Shown here in pieces: positions 54,333 to 62,719 of a DNA stretch of 64,000 nt. Under the pieces are notes generated by a model. It ran no database searches, had not been told where the DNA came from, and worked only from the letters and a program-made list of their open reading frames with translations. The stretch spans positions 1 to 64,000 of the IMG/VR virus record IMGVR_UViG_3300032053_013883. One strand, written 5' to 3'. Source of the DNA: a virus. Position 1 is the first letter of the stretch. The number at the start of each line of letters is the position of its first letter. Made by a program: the position numbers and the translations under genes.

Positions 54333-55305
54333 AGTATTTAATTACCTCATCTGCATCAATATATGCAACTTGAAATCTTTCAAGACTTCTTGAATCATCT
54401 TTCAATATTGCATCTCCTCTGCCCATAAGATTTTCTGCTCCCGAAGAATCAAGAATTATTCTTGAATCAACAGAGCTAGACACTTTACAAGCAATTCTTG
54501 CTGGAAAATTAGCCTTTATATTTCCATCAACAATGCTCGCAGATGGTCTTTGCGTTGAAAGAATCAAATGAATTTTGGATGCCCTACATTTTTGGGCAAG
54601 CCTACAAAGTTTTGTATAAAACTCATCATTTTTATCTTGCATAATAAGATCTGCAAATTCATCAATAATAACTACATAATAAGGAAGTCTTGCTGGACTT
54701 AAACCATCTCTAATCATTTGATATCTAAGTTCCATAGTAGCTATTAGCTCATCCAGAAAATATACAGAGTCTGTATAATTATAGGAAATATTTTCTATAA
54801 TATTAGAATATTTAGAAAATTCAATATTTTTTGGATCCATTAAATATATTTTAGCGTCATTATAATTAAATAGATTTGCAATTATATTGTGTAGTAGCGT
54901 GCTTTTACCTGAACCAGTAGTGCCGGCAACTATCATGTGCGGATTTCTATCTAAATTCATCCACACAGGATGACCGTATAAATCTTGTCCTAGTAAACAA
55001 AGCAATTCTCCTTTTGGAAGAGAATTGTTAGTAAAACAATCGATTAGATTTAATTTTTCTTTTCTGGGCGAAACGAATTCAACCCTAACAAGTCCTTGTT
55101 CAGGCAACACTTTTATTAAAGGTTTAGCTCGTGCTTTTAAAGCAAGCCCAATTTCTTCACTAAATTTGTGTAATTCCCGAATTCTACCATCGGGATTCAA
55201 CTCAACATCATAAAATGAATAATTTTCAATGTTTTCGTAATTGACACAATCAGCTTTAATATGAAACGATTTAAGAATCTGATTAAATTTTTCTACGTTT
55301 TCCAT
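54310..55305 (-). CDS. FtsK/SpoIIIE-like DNA translocase ATPase
   Basis: This 331-residue protein contains the FtsK motor core. HPVWMNLDRNPHMIVAGTTG leads into GSGKSTLLHN (Walker A 128-136). YLMDPKN and VVIIDEFADLIM (Walker B) follow, then LILSTQRPSASIVDGNIKAN and IILDSSGAENLMGRGD. It lacks the four N-terminal membrane helices and the C-terminal gamma DNA-orientation domain. It is thus a soluble, minimal motor that could move or segregate phage DNA. AGGAGG is 12 bases upstream of the start. A 6-codon frame (MFKWKT) begins between them. Confidence 0.92.
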   Translation of the reverse strand: MENVEKFNQILKSFHIKADCVNYENIENYSFYDVELNPDGRIRELHKFSEEIGLALKARAKPLIKVLPEQGLVRVEFVSPRKEKLNLIDCFTNNSLPKGELLCLLGQDLYGHPVWMNLDRNPHMIVAGTTGSGKSTLLHNIIANLFNYNDAKIYLMDPKNIEFSKYSNIIENISYNYTDSVYFLDELIATMELRYQMIRDGLSPARLPYYVVIIDEFADLIMQDKNDEFYTKLCRLAQKCRASKIHLILSTQRPSASIVDGNIKANFPARIACKVSSSVDSRIILDSSGAENLMGRGDAILKDDSRSLERFQVAYIDADEVIKYFGDRKAS

Positions 55306-55376
55306 TTAAACATACCACCTCCTAACTACAACATAATTCTTATAATTTAGGAGCGCAAGGGGTGTATTTTTAGAAA

Positions 55377-55748
55377 TTATTTTTTAATAATTTCATCATC
55401 AGAATCTATTAAAATAATAGTGTCATTAGGTTTGAATCCGAATTTTTTTGCTGTTCCATGTGGAAATTCAACAATAAGATCTGTTACATCATTAACACCA
55501 ATTAGAGATGTAGAATATGGTTCACCTTTACGAATATCTACTATTTTACCTTCTTTACAAAAAATAATATCTAATGGGCTTGGAGTATTATGCATCCAAA
55601 AATTATTTACTTTTGGCTTACTATAAACAAATGACATTACTGGTGGTGGCCATGGCTGGTACATCAGCCCAGCCTCTTGTTCTTTAGGAGATACTGCTAA
55701 TAAAGTTGAAAAAACTTTTTCCGAGATACAGATATAACCTTTTTTCAT
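55377..55748 (-). CDS. DUF192-family protein
   Basis: This 123-residue protein carries the family core: GLMYQPWPPPVMSFVYSKPK, then NNFWMHNTPSPLDIIFCKEG, and VEFPHGTAKKFGFKPND. DUF192 proteins are small beta-barrel proteins in bacteria and archaea, usually with a signal peptide. Here there is none, which suggests a cytoplasmic or virion location. Its function is not known in any organism. It overlaps the previous gene by 4 bases. Confidence 0.87.
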   Translation of the reverse strand: MKKGYICISEKVFSTLLAVSPKEQEAGLMYQPWPPPVMSFVYSKPKVNNFWMHNTPSPLDIIFCKEGKIVDIRKGEPYSTSLIGVNDVTDLIVEFPHGTAKKFGFKPNDTIILIDSDDEIIKK

Positions 55749-57235
55749 TGTAAACTTTTAAATAATTGAAGTAAATCTGAAACTTTTTTACGTCTCATAT
55801 ATGAGGTTATGAGCTTCTTATCATTTTCATCTACATTTACTTTATGACCAAGAAATCTTCCATTTTCTAATAAGGCAATTACATCATTAGGATCTTCCAT
55901 GCCTCTCATTAATAATACTAATGGTTGCATTAGCTTTTTAATTTCAAATAATTTATTTTCTATCAAAGCAATTCCAGCAGCCACCTCTGGCTTATTAATA
56001 TCACTTTCTAATTTATCCATTAATTCATCAACTTCTTTACGACAAGCAACACTAGCATCATATATGTCTATTCTTGAGGCTACAGTTTGGTCTCCCCCTA
56101 ATATTTGAAGTTTCTTTTTTAGAAGCCATTTTTTTATTGAATTTGCTGCAAATTTTTGCAATTCATCAGCATTTTTAAAGCCTTGTTTTGTTTTTGAAAT
56201 TGCTTTTATAATATCTTCAAGATTATCTTCTGGGAAACGTCCAGCTAATTGTACAGCTTGTACGAAATTATTATATTCTCTTTGAATATCAGATATTGAG
56301 GCTTCATTTTTACGCTGTTTAGCTCGAACATTTTTAAGCTTATTAAGGCTATCAAATAATTTTGGATGTTGCGACCCCATAAGTTGGATAATGGCAGTTG
56401 CCATTGCCATATGATCTGATAAAGTATTGGGTGTAATTTTATTTTTATCTGAATTATTTACTGGCGGTATACGCACAGATGTTTGCGCTTCTGGCACCAC
56501 TGGTGCAGATTGGTTAGGCTGACTTACTGTTTCGTCTTTATCTTCAGTTATTGTCGTTGGCGCAGCGGCTACTGGTGGCTTATCGCCTTGTGTTAGTTCT
56601 GGCTTATCTCCAAAAAACATATCATAATTTGCATATAATTCTTTTAATGAACGAAATGAAGTAATAGCACTATTTAATAGTGCATGAGCTTTAAATATGC
56701 CAGATTTTGTTTCATCTTCATGACCAGAAGATTCTAAAATCTGAGACTCAAGGTCTTTAAGATTTTTTTCAATCTTAACAAGTGCAGAAAGCAAACTTCT
56801 TCTATGTGAGCGTTTGCGCCCAGCTTCACCAAAATATGGACCTTTAAGGGCGCTCCAAAATCTTGTTAAGCGATTTGATGCTTCGATAGATAGAAATTCA
56901 TCATCAAAATTTAACTCGCCCTTTTTATTAATTTTATCTTGCTTAATCTGTTTAAATTGTCTAGAATATTCTACTTGTCTATTAGATAATTCTAAGCTTT
57001 CATTAGCAAGCTGCTGAAATCTACCAGTTAGAACTGATAATATTTTGGCTGGATCAGAAGGAATTGGCTCCGTAATTTTTCCTTTTTGGGCAAAAAATTT
57101 AGATGGCGTGCCAACCATAAGTCTTTTAAAATTAGCAAGATCAGAAACAAACTCACCAAATTGTTTGTTCCACATCTTTTTATCCAATCTTAATTGTTTT
57201 TGAATTGGATCTTTAACTTCAGCAAATCTATCCAT
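55745..57235 (-). CDS. Unknown large helical protein with Pro/Thr-rich linker
   Basis: The 496-residue protein has a helical N-terminal domain (1-210), a polar Pro/Gln/Thr linker (about 225-275) and a helical C-terminal domain (280-496). Its architecture and opening MDRFAE resemble the protein at 3238-4605. Together with its place outside the virion block this makes a duplicated virion or assembly protein possible. No enzymatic motif is visible. Confidence 0.7.
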   Translation of the reverse strand: MDRFAEVKDPIQKQLRLDKKMWNKQFGEFVSDLANFKRLMVGTPSKFFAQKGKITEPIPSDPAKILSVLTGRFQQLANESLELSNRQVEYSRQFKQIKQDKINKKGELNFDDEFLSIEASNRLTRFWSALKGPYFGEAGRKRSHRRSLLSALVKIEKNLKDLESQILESSGHEDETKSGIFKAHALLNSAITSFRSLKELYANYDMFFGDKPELTQGDKPPVAAAPTTITEDKDETVSQPNQSAPVVPEAQTSVRIPPVNNSDKNKITPNTLSDHMAMATAIIQLMGSQHPKLFDSLNKLKNVRAKQRKNEASISDIQREYNNFVQAVQLAGRFPEDNLEDIIKAISKTKQGFKNADELQKFAANSIKKWLLKKKLQILGGDQTVASRIDIYDASVACRKEVDELMDKLESDINKPEVAAGIALIENKLFEIKKLMQPLVLLMRGMEDPNDVIALLENGRFLGHKVNVDENDKKLITSYMRRKKVSDLLQLFKSLQ

Positions 57236-57265
57236 ACCTTAAATAATGGAATATTGATATCTAAT

Positions 57266-57880
57266 TTATGGTAATATTTTATCAATAATGCCATATTTTA
57301 AAGCTTCAATAGCATCAAAATAATGATCTCTTTTACAAATATTTTTAATTTCTATTAATGAATGACCAGTATGCTTTGCCATTATTTTCATTAAAACATC
57401 ATTTCTGTCATTTAAAAAATCAAAAAAATTCTTAGAACCAGCATGATCAGAATCTCCCATTAATGGGAATGCACATTGAATTCCATGAATCATTATAGAT
57501 GAATGTTTAAATGCACAACGTTTACCCTTAGTTCCACAAGCAACCATAATTGCGGCAGCAGAATATGCTTGCCCTAAACAAATGGTTTGAATTGGCGCCC
57601 TAATCATTTGCATAACATCATAAATATTAAGAAATGCTGAAACATCGCCTCCATTTGAATTTATATGCAAATAAATATCATCTTCATGATTCAAATTATC
57701 ATAATATAAAAGTAATGCTGATAATGCGGAAGCCGTATCAGAAGTAATATCTTCATTTACAAAAATTAATCTATTTTTAGTTAGTTTTGTATATGGTCCT
57801 TCCGGCAAATTTTCGCCATATCTTCCTGGCATAGAAATTGAAACATTATTTTCATTATCTGAACTTTTAGTTTTTGCCAT
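57266..57880 (-). CDS. clpP: ClpP-family serine protease with intact catalytic triad
   Basis: This 204-residue protein has the ClpP fold and a complete triad. Ser107 lies in CLGQAYSAAA, His132 in SSIMIHG and Asp185 in KRDHYF. INSNGGDVSAFLNIYD and EALKYGIIDKI are the other family signatures. It should form ring-shaped tetradecamers, alone or with the inactive paralogue encoded 2 bases upstream. Its partner unfoldase (host ClpX/ClpA or a phage AAA+) is unknown. Head-maturation proteases in some phages share this fold, but those usually lie beside capsid genes. Confidence 0.9.
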   Translation of the reverse strand: MAKTKSSDNENNVSISMPGRYGENLPEGPYTKLTKNRLIFVNEDITSDTASALSALLLYYDNLNHEDDIYLHINSNGGDVSAFLNIYDVMQMIRAPIQTICLGQAYSAAAIMVACGTKGKRCAFKHSSIMIHGIQCAFPLMGDSDHAGSKNFFDFLNDRNDVLMKIMAKHTGHSLIEIKNICKRDHYFDAIEALKYGIIDKILP

Positions 57881-57882
57881 AA

Positions 57883-58473
57883 TTACCTTTTATTATGAGA
57901 GATTATTTTATCTATGAATCCATATTTTAATGCTTGCTGTGCTGTCATAAATTGTTTCTTTTCAAAATCCTTCATAACTTTAGATAAAGTATGTCCAGTA
58001 TGCTTTGCTAATATTTCCATTTTTCTTTTATTATCTTTTTTAATTTGATCTAAAACTGATTTGGCATCAGTTAAATCAGAGTAAGACATTTTATCGTGAA
58101 TAAGTTGACTTACACAAAATATAGAATTTTTCGTAGCAAATCTCATTCCCGGAGTTCCGGCACAAAGTATAATTATTGATTCAAATGCGGCTTGTCCTAT
58201 ACAAATAGTTTCAATTGGTGCCTGAATCATTTGCATCATATCATATAGCATAAAGACGCTTCTAATATCGCCGCCGCCAGAATTTATAATTAATGTAATT
58301 TTCTCTTCTGAATTTTCGAAATCTTTTAATATTAAAGACGCAACTAAATCTGTTGCAACTTTTTCATCTATAGGTTCATAGATGAAAAGCATTCTATTGC
58401 TTGCTAATTTTAGATAAATATCAATAATATATTCTTCGCCATTTTCTGATGTTTCAGTTACTAGTGTATTCAC
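57883..58473 (-). CDS. Inactive ClpP paralogue (ClpR-like), triad lost
   Basis: This 196-residue protein has the same fold markers as the next gene (INSGGGDIRSVFMLYDMMQM, CIGQAAFESI, ALKYGFIDKI). All three catalytic positions are replaced: Phe98 for Ser (GQAAF), Ser122 for His (FCVSQ) and Lys173 for Asp (EKKQF). It cannot be a serine protease by the ClpP mechanism. Known dead ClpP relatives (ClpR in cyanobacteria and plastids) form mixed rings with ClpP. The close coupling suggests the same here. Independent loss of all three positions argues for long-term conservation as a structural subunit. Confidence 0.88.
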   Translation of the reverse strand: MNTLVTETSENGEEYIIDIYLKLASNRMLFIYEPIDEKVATDLVASLILKDFENSEEKITLIINSGGGDIRSVFMLYDMMQMIQAPIETICIGQAAFESIIILCAGTPGMRFATKNSIFCVSQLIHDKMSYSDLTDAKSVLDQIKKDNKRKMEILAKHTGHTLSKVMKDFEKKQFMTAQQALKYGFIDKIISHNKR

Positions 58474-58477
58474 TTAT

Positions 58478-58831
58478 TTATGCCTTCTTTCGTTGACGAC
58501 TTTCAGTTTCTCTTTCTTCAGCACACGATATACATAATAACACTGACGGATTAAATTTTAATCTTTTTTCTGGGATTTCTCCAAGACAATCTTCACATTG
58601 TCCATAAGTAGATTCATCAATTTTTTGGAGAGCAACATTAATATTATATATTTTAGCGTTTGCCCTAGTACATAATTGACTATTTAATTCAATTAAAACA
58701 TTACCTTGAATTTCATCAGTTTCATCACCATCTATATCTATATCTGTTTGAGTGGTAGTTTGGCTTATAAGCTGTTGTTTTTCTTGTAACAATTTATCTT
58801 TCATATTTAAAACAAAATTCTTTGAATACAT
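58478..58831 (-). CDS. DksA/TraR-type zinc-finger protein
   Basis: The 117-residue protein ends in a TraR/DksA zinc finger (YGQCEDCLGEIPEKRLKF and LCISCAEE; Cys79, Cys82, Cys100 and Cys103). It is preceded by a helical hairpin (about 1-75). DksA-type proteins enter the secondary channel of RNA polymerase and change promoter selection. Phage TraR-like proteins can act without ppGpp. It likely tunes host RNA polymerase during infection. The ATG overlaps the stop of the previous gene by 1 base. Confidence 0.88.
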   Translation of the reverse strand: MYSKNFVLNMKDKLLQEKQQLISQTTTQTDIDIDGDETDEIQGNVLIELNSQLCTRANAKIYNINVALQKIDESTYGQCEDCLGEIPEKRLKFNPSVLLCISCAEERETESRQRKKA

Positions 58832-59208
58832 TATACGAACCTCAATTCGGAAATTGGAACCACAATAGTTCCTTTAGGGATAGATGCTTTACTATTATCA
58901 AGTTTTTTAATAAAAATTAAATATGCACAATCTTTTGGTTCTTGTAGTAAAAATGCATTAACAAGCCAATCATTATATTGCGCTGTTTTTGTTTGTTTTG
59001 AAAATTTCAAAGCTGTAGTAATTTCAAGTACCTGCGTACGTTTTTTATAAAAGGGACCAAATATAGTTTCTGGTTTTAATTTATATTTATCTAAAAATAA
59101 AGATTGAGCATCTTTTACTGTTGTTGATTCAATCATTTCAGAAATAAGCTTATTATCAATTATAGAACTACATACGAAAAAAATTGGTCTAGAGCCGCGC
59201 CTACTCAT
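58831..59208 (-). CDS. Unknown 125-residue protein
   Basis: This alpha/beta protein has a basic start (MSRRGSRPIFFVCSS) and alternating strands and helices, ending with PKGTIVVPISELRFV. It has no recognised domain. It sits between the HU-like gene and the DksA-type gene. Confidence 0.7.
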   Translation of the reverse strand: MSRRGSRPIFFVCSSIIDNKLISEMIESTTVKDAQSLFLDKYKLKPETIFGPFYKKRTQVLEITTALKFSKQTKTAQYNDWLVNAFLLQEPKDCAYLIFIKKLDNSKASIPKGTIVVPISELRFV

Positions 59209-59231
59209 TTTTGGTGTCCTTTATTTTATTG

Positions 59232-59534
59232 TCAAGGGCTATATTTTTTTAAAATTTTATCGTGTAATTTATCAGATATAAAAAATCTTAATACATAATT
59301 TCCTGGCATAGTAACTATTTCTTTAGTTGCAACATTCCAAAATCGTCTTTCCTTCATTTTTTTAAAAGTAAATGTACCAAAATTTATTATTTTAATATCT
59401 TTTTCCTTCAATAAATCAGCAATTAATTCATCAATTAATAAATTGATAATACTATAAACATGCGTGCTATGAATTCGACCGCGCAATTTAGCATTAACTT
59501 TATGCCATAAAACCCTTTTAGATATTAAACTCAT
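59232..59534 (-). CDS. HU/IHF-like DNA-binding protein (first copy)
   Basis: This 100-residue protein shows the HU layout: two N-terminal helices, then IKIINFGTFTFKKMKERRFW and NVATKEIVTMPGN. These give the beta-arm region with the family Gly-Phe-Gly-type turn and the arginine before the arm, followed by a C-terminal helix. It would bend DNA or compact it. Another HU-like protein is encoded at 61184-61519. Confidence 0.85.
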   Translation of the reverse strand: MSLISKRVLWHKVNAKLRGRIHSTHVYSIINLLIDELIADLLKEKDIKIINFGTFTFKKMKERRFWNVATKEIVTMPGNYVLRFFISDKLHDKILKKYSP

Positions 59535-59539
59535 ATATT

Positions 59540-59857
59540 TTAAACCGTTTTAATATCTAAACTAATTGGTTCTAAATTGGAAGACTTAAATAAACGTTTA
59601 TTTTTAATATTACTAATATATTTAGATTGTATTTCAATCTTACTAGTAAATTTATCATAATTATTGATCCAATAAAAACATTTTTGACATGTTATGCTGC
59701 ATGTATTTTGTGCAGCAACAATATTTTTGTATTTTATAAAAATACCACAAACACAAAGCGCAGAATTAATTTTCATTTTACTTACATATTTATAATCTAA
59801 AACATGTAAAATATTTTTATCATCATAAATACATATATTACTTTTTATTTTAATCAT
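59540..59857 (-). CDS. Unknown basic protein with Cys cluster
   Basis: This 105-residue protein has CVCGIFIKYKN and NTCSITCQKCFYW, a likely zinc site in a basic beta-rich chain. It overlaps the upstream gene by 8 bases. No family is recognised. Confidence 0.7.
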   Translation of the reverse strand: MIKIKSNICIYDDKNILHVLDYKYVSKMKINSALCVCGIFIKYKNIVAAQNTCSITCQKCFYWINNYDKFTSKIEIQSKYISNIKNKRLFKSSNLEPISLDIKTV

Positions 59858-60314
59858 TAAATTTTCTATTTAAATAGGAAAAATAATCATCATACAATGT
59901 ATCTACAACAAGATAATTGTCTGATTTTTTAAGAATATTATTTTCCAATAATTGTTTTACAGAGAAAAATATATCTTGCATAGGATATGCTTCAGTATTA
60001 AGTTTTTTTAAATCAATAGGTAATTTTTTTGAACAAATAAATCTGCAAATATCAGGATATTTAAATTGGGAAAATTTTAAAATATATTTATCTTTTTCAT
60101 TATTTTTATTGTCTTTTGAAGAAAAATAAATTAAAACATCTGATAATTTTGATCTATATTTTTTTAGTTCTTCAACTTTTTTAATTTGTTCATCTATTTC
60201 TAATACTCTTGATTTTGCTTCATTAACTATTTCTTCTGGCGTTTGCTTATTTATTTCTACACACTCTGTAATAAATTGAGTTAGAAACTCAGTATCAATC
60301 TTTCTTCCTCTCAT
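59850..60314 (-). CDS. Unknown protein with possible winged-helix C-terminus
   Basis: This 154-residue protein starts MRGRKIDTEFLTQFITEC. It has a coiled coil (about 30-60) and a C-terminal stretch LENNILKKSDNYLVVDTLYD reminiscent of a winged-helix wing. DNA-binding is possible but unproven. It lies 2 bases downstream of the upstream gene. Confidence 0.68.
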   Translation of the reverse strand: MRGRKIDTEFLTQFITECVEINKQTPEEIVNEAKSRVLEIDEQIKKVEELKKYRSKLSDVLIYFSSKDNKNNEKDKYILKFSQFKYPDICRFICSKKLPIDLKKLNTEAYPMQDIFFSVKQLLENNILKKSDNYLVVDTLYDDYFSYLNRKFND

Positions 60315-60316
60315 TT

Positions 60317-60853
60317 TTATTCTTCTTGCAAGGAGTAATAATCATTATAAAAATCCATAAAACTAATCATTAGATCATACAATGGTTTATATTCTTTATT
60401 TTTTATAGGTAATAAATTAAGATCTCTAATTTGTTCTATTCCAGACAAAAATGTTGCTTGCAAATATGTTGAGCATTCTACCCAATTTTTATCTGAAACA
60501 TTAAATGCAATCATGGGCTCAGAATCTTCATATGAATAATTATTTGGATTATTTGTCTCCCAATTAAGATAACAACCATATATTGGATTATCATTAAGTT
60601 GTAAAAACAAAAAATATTCTGATAGATCTTTATCTGCCGAAATATCTCCAACTAATATTTTTAATTTAGAATCTTCAATTTTAAATTGACATGACCACAT
60701 ATTTTTATGGGTCAATTTTCCATTCTGATCAAGCTGTAAAACATTGGGTATTAAATATTGATCATCTAAAATAGATTTAGAAACAAACCCTTTTATTATC
60801 CCAAAATTTTTATATATGTGTTTTAAAATTGTCTCTGTTAAAACTTTATTCAC
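60317..60853 (-). CDS. Unknown 178-residue protein
   Basis: This alpha/beta protein has aromatic-rich strands (LILVGDI-like and YGCYLNWETN). No domain is recognised. It overlaps its upstream neighbour by 4 bases in a run of small, tightly packed genes. Confidence 0.68.
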   Translation of the reverse strand: MNKVLTETILKHIYKNFGIIKGFVSKSILDDQYLIPNVLQLDQNGKLTHKNMWSCQFKIEDSKLKILVGDISADKDLSEYFLFLQLNDNPIYGCYLNWETNNPNNYSYEDSEPMIAFNVSDKNWVECSTYLQATFLSGIEQIRDLNLLPIKNKEYKPLYDLMISFMDFYNDYYSLQEE

Positions 60854-61197
60854 TTACCACCTGCTATGTTTCCATATTTTGCTAATACATCCATAAATGA
60901 TGGTAATGAGAAATCTAATGTTGGCAATGACTTAAATTGCTGCTCAATATATTCCTCAAATATAAAATCATCGCCCTTTTCTCTTCGTGACGCTAATTCA
61001 TGCATACATAACACTTGCATACTTGCATCTAATTTAAAATATCTACTTGAAACAATAATAGCACAAAGTTTTTTTGAAGTAAATGTTGGAATCATTTGTT
61101 TAAGTGATTCGCTAGAAAATCCTTCAGGATCAAATTCATCACCATCTTCTTCAGAATCGTTTTCTTTTAAAAGTTTTTCTATATCATCTCCGAACAT
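60850..61197 (-). CDS. Unknown 115-residue protein
   Basis: This protein has an acidic N-terminus, then a helical region TSKKLCAIIVSSRYFKLDAS and CMHELASRREKGDDFIFEEY, ending LPTLDFSLPSF. The pattern recalls hypothetical proteins common in large phages, but I have no function. It overlaps the HU-like gene by 14 bases. Confidence 0.7.
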   Translation of the reverse strand: MFGDDIEKLLKENDSEEDGDEFDPEGFSSESLKQMIPTFTSKKLCAIIVSSRYFKLDASMQVLCMHELASRREKGDDFIFEEYIEQQFKSLPTLDFSLPSFMDVLAKYGNIAGGK

Positions 61198-61519
61198 ATT
61201 TCCTCAATTTTGGTGAAGTGTTTATTTTTATCTTAAGTGCAGGTATTATATGTCCTTGACGACAATGTGTAAAATAATAAAATTTCATCGATTTAAAAAA
61301 ATTATTTACACTTATTTCATGATTTTTAATTAATAATTCTCTCATTGTTTCAAATATTGTTTTAACCACAATTGCAACATCAGATTTATCTAATAATGGA
61401 TATTTTTCATGAATTCTATTAACAATAACTTCTAATTTCTTTATGTTAATAGGAAGATCTTTATTAATATCTTCAATTAATTCTTTTTCAGGTATAACAA
61501 ATTTAGGATGTGGGCTCAT
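61184..61519 (-). CDS. HU/IHF-like DNA-binding protein (second copy)
   Basis: This 111-residue protein has two N-terminal helices followed by ISVNNFFKSMKFYYFTHCRQ and IIPALKIKINTSPKLRK, the beta-arm and C-terminal region of an HU-type fold with weak match. It differs from the copy at 59232 in length and sequence. AGGA lies near the start. A divergent spacer of 94 bases separates it from the plus-strand gene at 61632. Confidence 0.72.
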   Translation of the reverse strand: MSPHPKFVIPEKELIEDINKDLPINIKKLEVIVNRIHEKYPLLDKSDVAIVVKTIFETMRELLIKNHEISVNNFFKSMKFYYFTHCRQGHIIPALKIKINTSPKLRKYVRR

Positions 61520-61596
61520 GTTTTCCTACTACATATATAACTACTACCCCCTATTTCATAGATCCCCCATTAGTTTGTAGAGAAAAACTTCAAATA

Positions 61597-61625
61597 TTGA
61601 AAAAAATATATACTTGATATATTAT
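61597..61625 (+). promoter_or_regulatory. Sigma70-like promoter predicting a leaderless message
   Basis: TTGAAA at 61597-61602, a 17-base spacer and TATTAT at 61620-61625 place the expected transcription start 7 bases downstream at 61632. That is the A of the ATG of the following gene. No Shine-Dalgarno exists there, in keeping with a leaderless transcript. Confidence 0.6.
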
Positions 61626-61631
61626 TTTGTA

Positions 61632-62225
61632 ATGGCTTGCTTACAATTAAATATCAATTCTGGAAATATTTTAGTTTTAGGAGCAATTAATAATAATATT
61701 GATAAGTTATATGACCTAAATACTAGCCAATATAATTTAATTATAGTAAATGGAAATGCATTTAATCCCGAATTATCTCAAATTGAAATTCAAAAAAGAA
61801 TAAATATAATTAAAAGCATTCCAAAATTAGTTTATATTATCGGCAAATCTGATATCTTAACTATTCAATCTATGAATGAAAATAGTTTTATTAGTGAATT
61901 AAATTGGATATTATCTCAACCAACAGCCTTGCACCAAATATTTAAAAATGGATTTAGATTAACAGTAATGTCTGGAGGCGTACACCCAGATCATAAAACA
62001 ATAAAAGATTTAAATGACTTAAATGTTTCTATCATTGATAAAATCAACCATAAAAAATGGTGTAATTATTACAATGGTAGATTTGGAAGAATCATATGTA
62101 ATTCAAATTCAGAAGATGACGTGAAAATTCACGATTTTTGTTGCCATTTAGCAACAACTAATCAAAATAGTATTTATGCACAAGAAATAAGTGAAAAAGG
62201 ATTAGGTAACGTCTTATTGTTATAA
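61632..62225 (+). CDS. Degenerate metallophosphoesterase-like protein
   Basis: From ATG 61632 the product is 197 residues. Three strands align with calcineurin-type phosphoesterases: ILVLGAINNN (in place of GDxH), LIIVNGNAFN (in place of GDxxD) and VYIIGKSD (in place of GNHD). The metal-binding Asp/His are replaced, so the enzyme is likely inactive. It may be a regulator or binding protein. A TTG 18 bases upstream is in frame but would lie within the promoter -10 area. Confidence 0.68.
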   Translation: MACLQLNINSGNILVLGAINNNIDKLYDLNTSQYNLIIVNGNAFNPELSQIEIQKRINIIKSIPKLVYIIGKSDILTIQSMNENSFISELNWILSQPTALHQIFKNGFRLTVMSGGVHPDHKTIKDLNDLNVSIIDKINHKKWCNYYNGRFGRIICNSNSEDDVKIHDFCCHLATTNQNSIYAQEISEKGLGNVLLL

Positions 62226-62269
62226 TGGCATAAAGAGATATTTATTTGTAATTTTAAAATAGGTAAATC

Positions 62270-62719
62270 ATGGAAAAATGTGAGAAAGTAGCCGCGCTAT
62301 ATGTTGCAACCCTAAAAGCAGTTAGCTTAATACATCAACACGGACATTGGACAACAAATGGTGATAATTTTTATGGAAGCCATTTATTATTTGAAAGATT
62401 ATATAAAGCATCATTAGAAAGTTTAGATGGCGCCGCAGAAAAATTTATAGGAATATTAGGTCCAGCCTGCCTTGATTATAAATTACAAACAGAGTTACTC
62501 AACAAAATTTTAAATAAGTACAGCCGCCTTGAAGATTCAAGCGCCGAAATGTCCTTAGCTGCTGAAAAAGATTTTATAAAATTAGGCAGCGATGCTTATG
62601 AATGCTTTGAGGCAGAGGGACACATGACATTAGGATTAGATGATTTCTTAATGGCTACTTCTAGTAAAAGTGAAGAAGCTGTATATCTATTACAGCAAAC
62701 ATTAGAAGAAAATTCTTAA
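62270..62719 (+). CDS. Dps/ferritin-like protein
   Basis: The 149-residue four-helix protein has the Dps pattern HGHWTTNGDNFYGSHLLFERLY, followed by a helix SLDGAAEKFIG. His26, His38, Asp53 and Glu57 sit where ferroxidase ligands are expected. Dps proteins store iron and shield DNA from oxidative damage. Here it could protect phage DNA or act in the virion. It has AGG upstream at an acceptable distance and is convergent with the next gene (4-base overlap). Confidence 0.78.
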   Translation: MEKCEKVAALYVATLKAVSLIHQHGHWTTNGDNFYGSHLLFERLYKASLESLDGAAEKFIGILGPACLDYKLQTELLNKILNKYSRLEDSSAEMSLAAEKDFIKLGSDAYECFEAEGHMTLGLDDFLMATSSKSEEAVYLLQQTLEENS

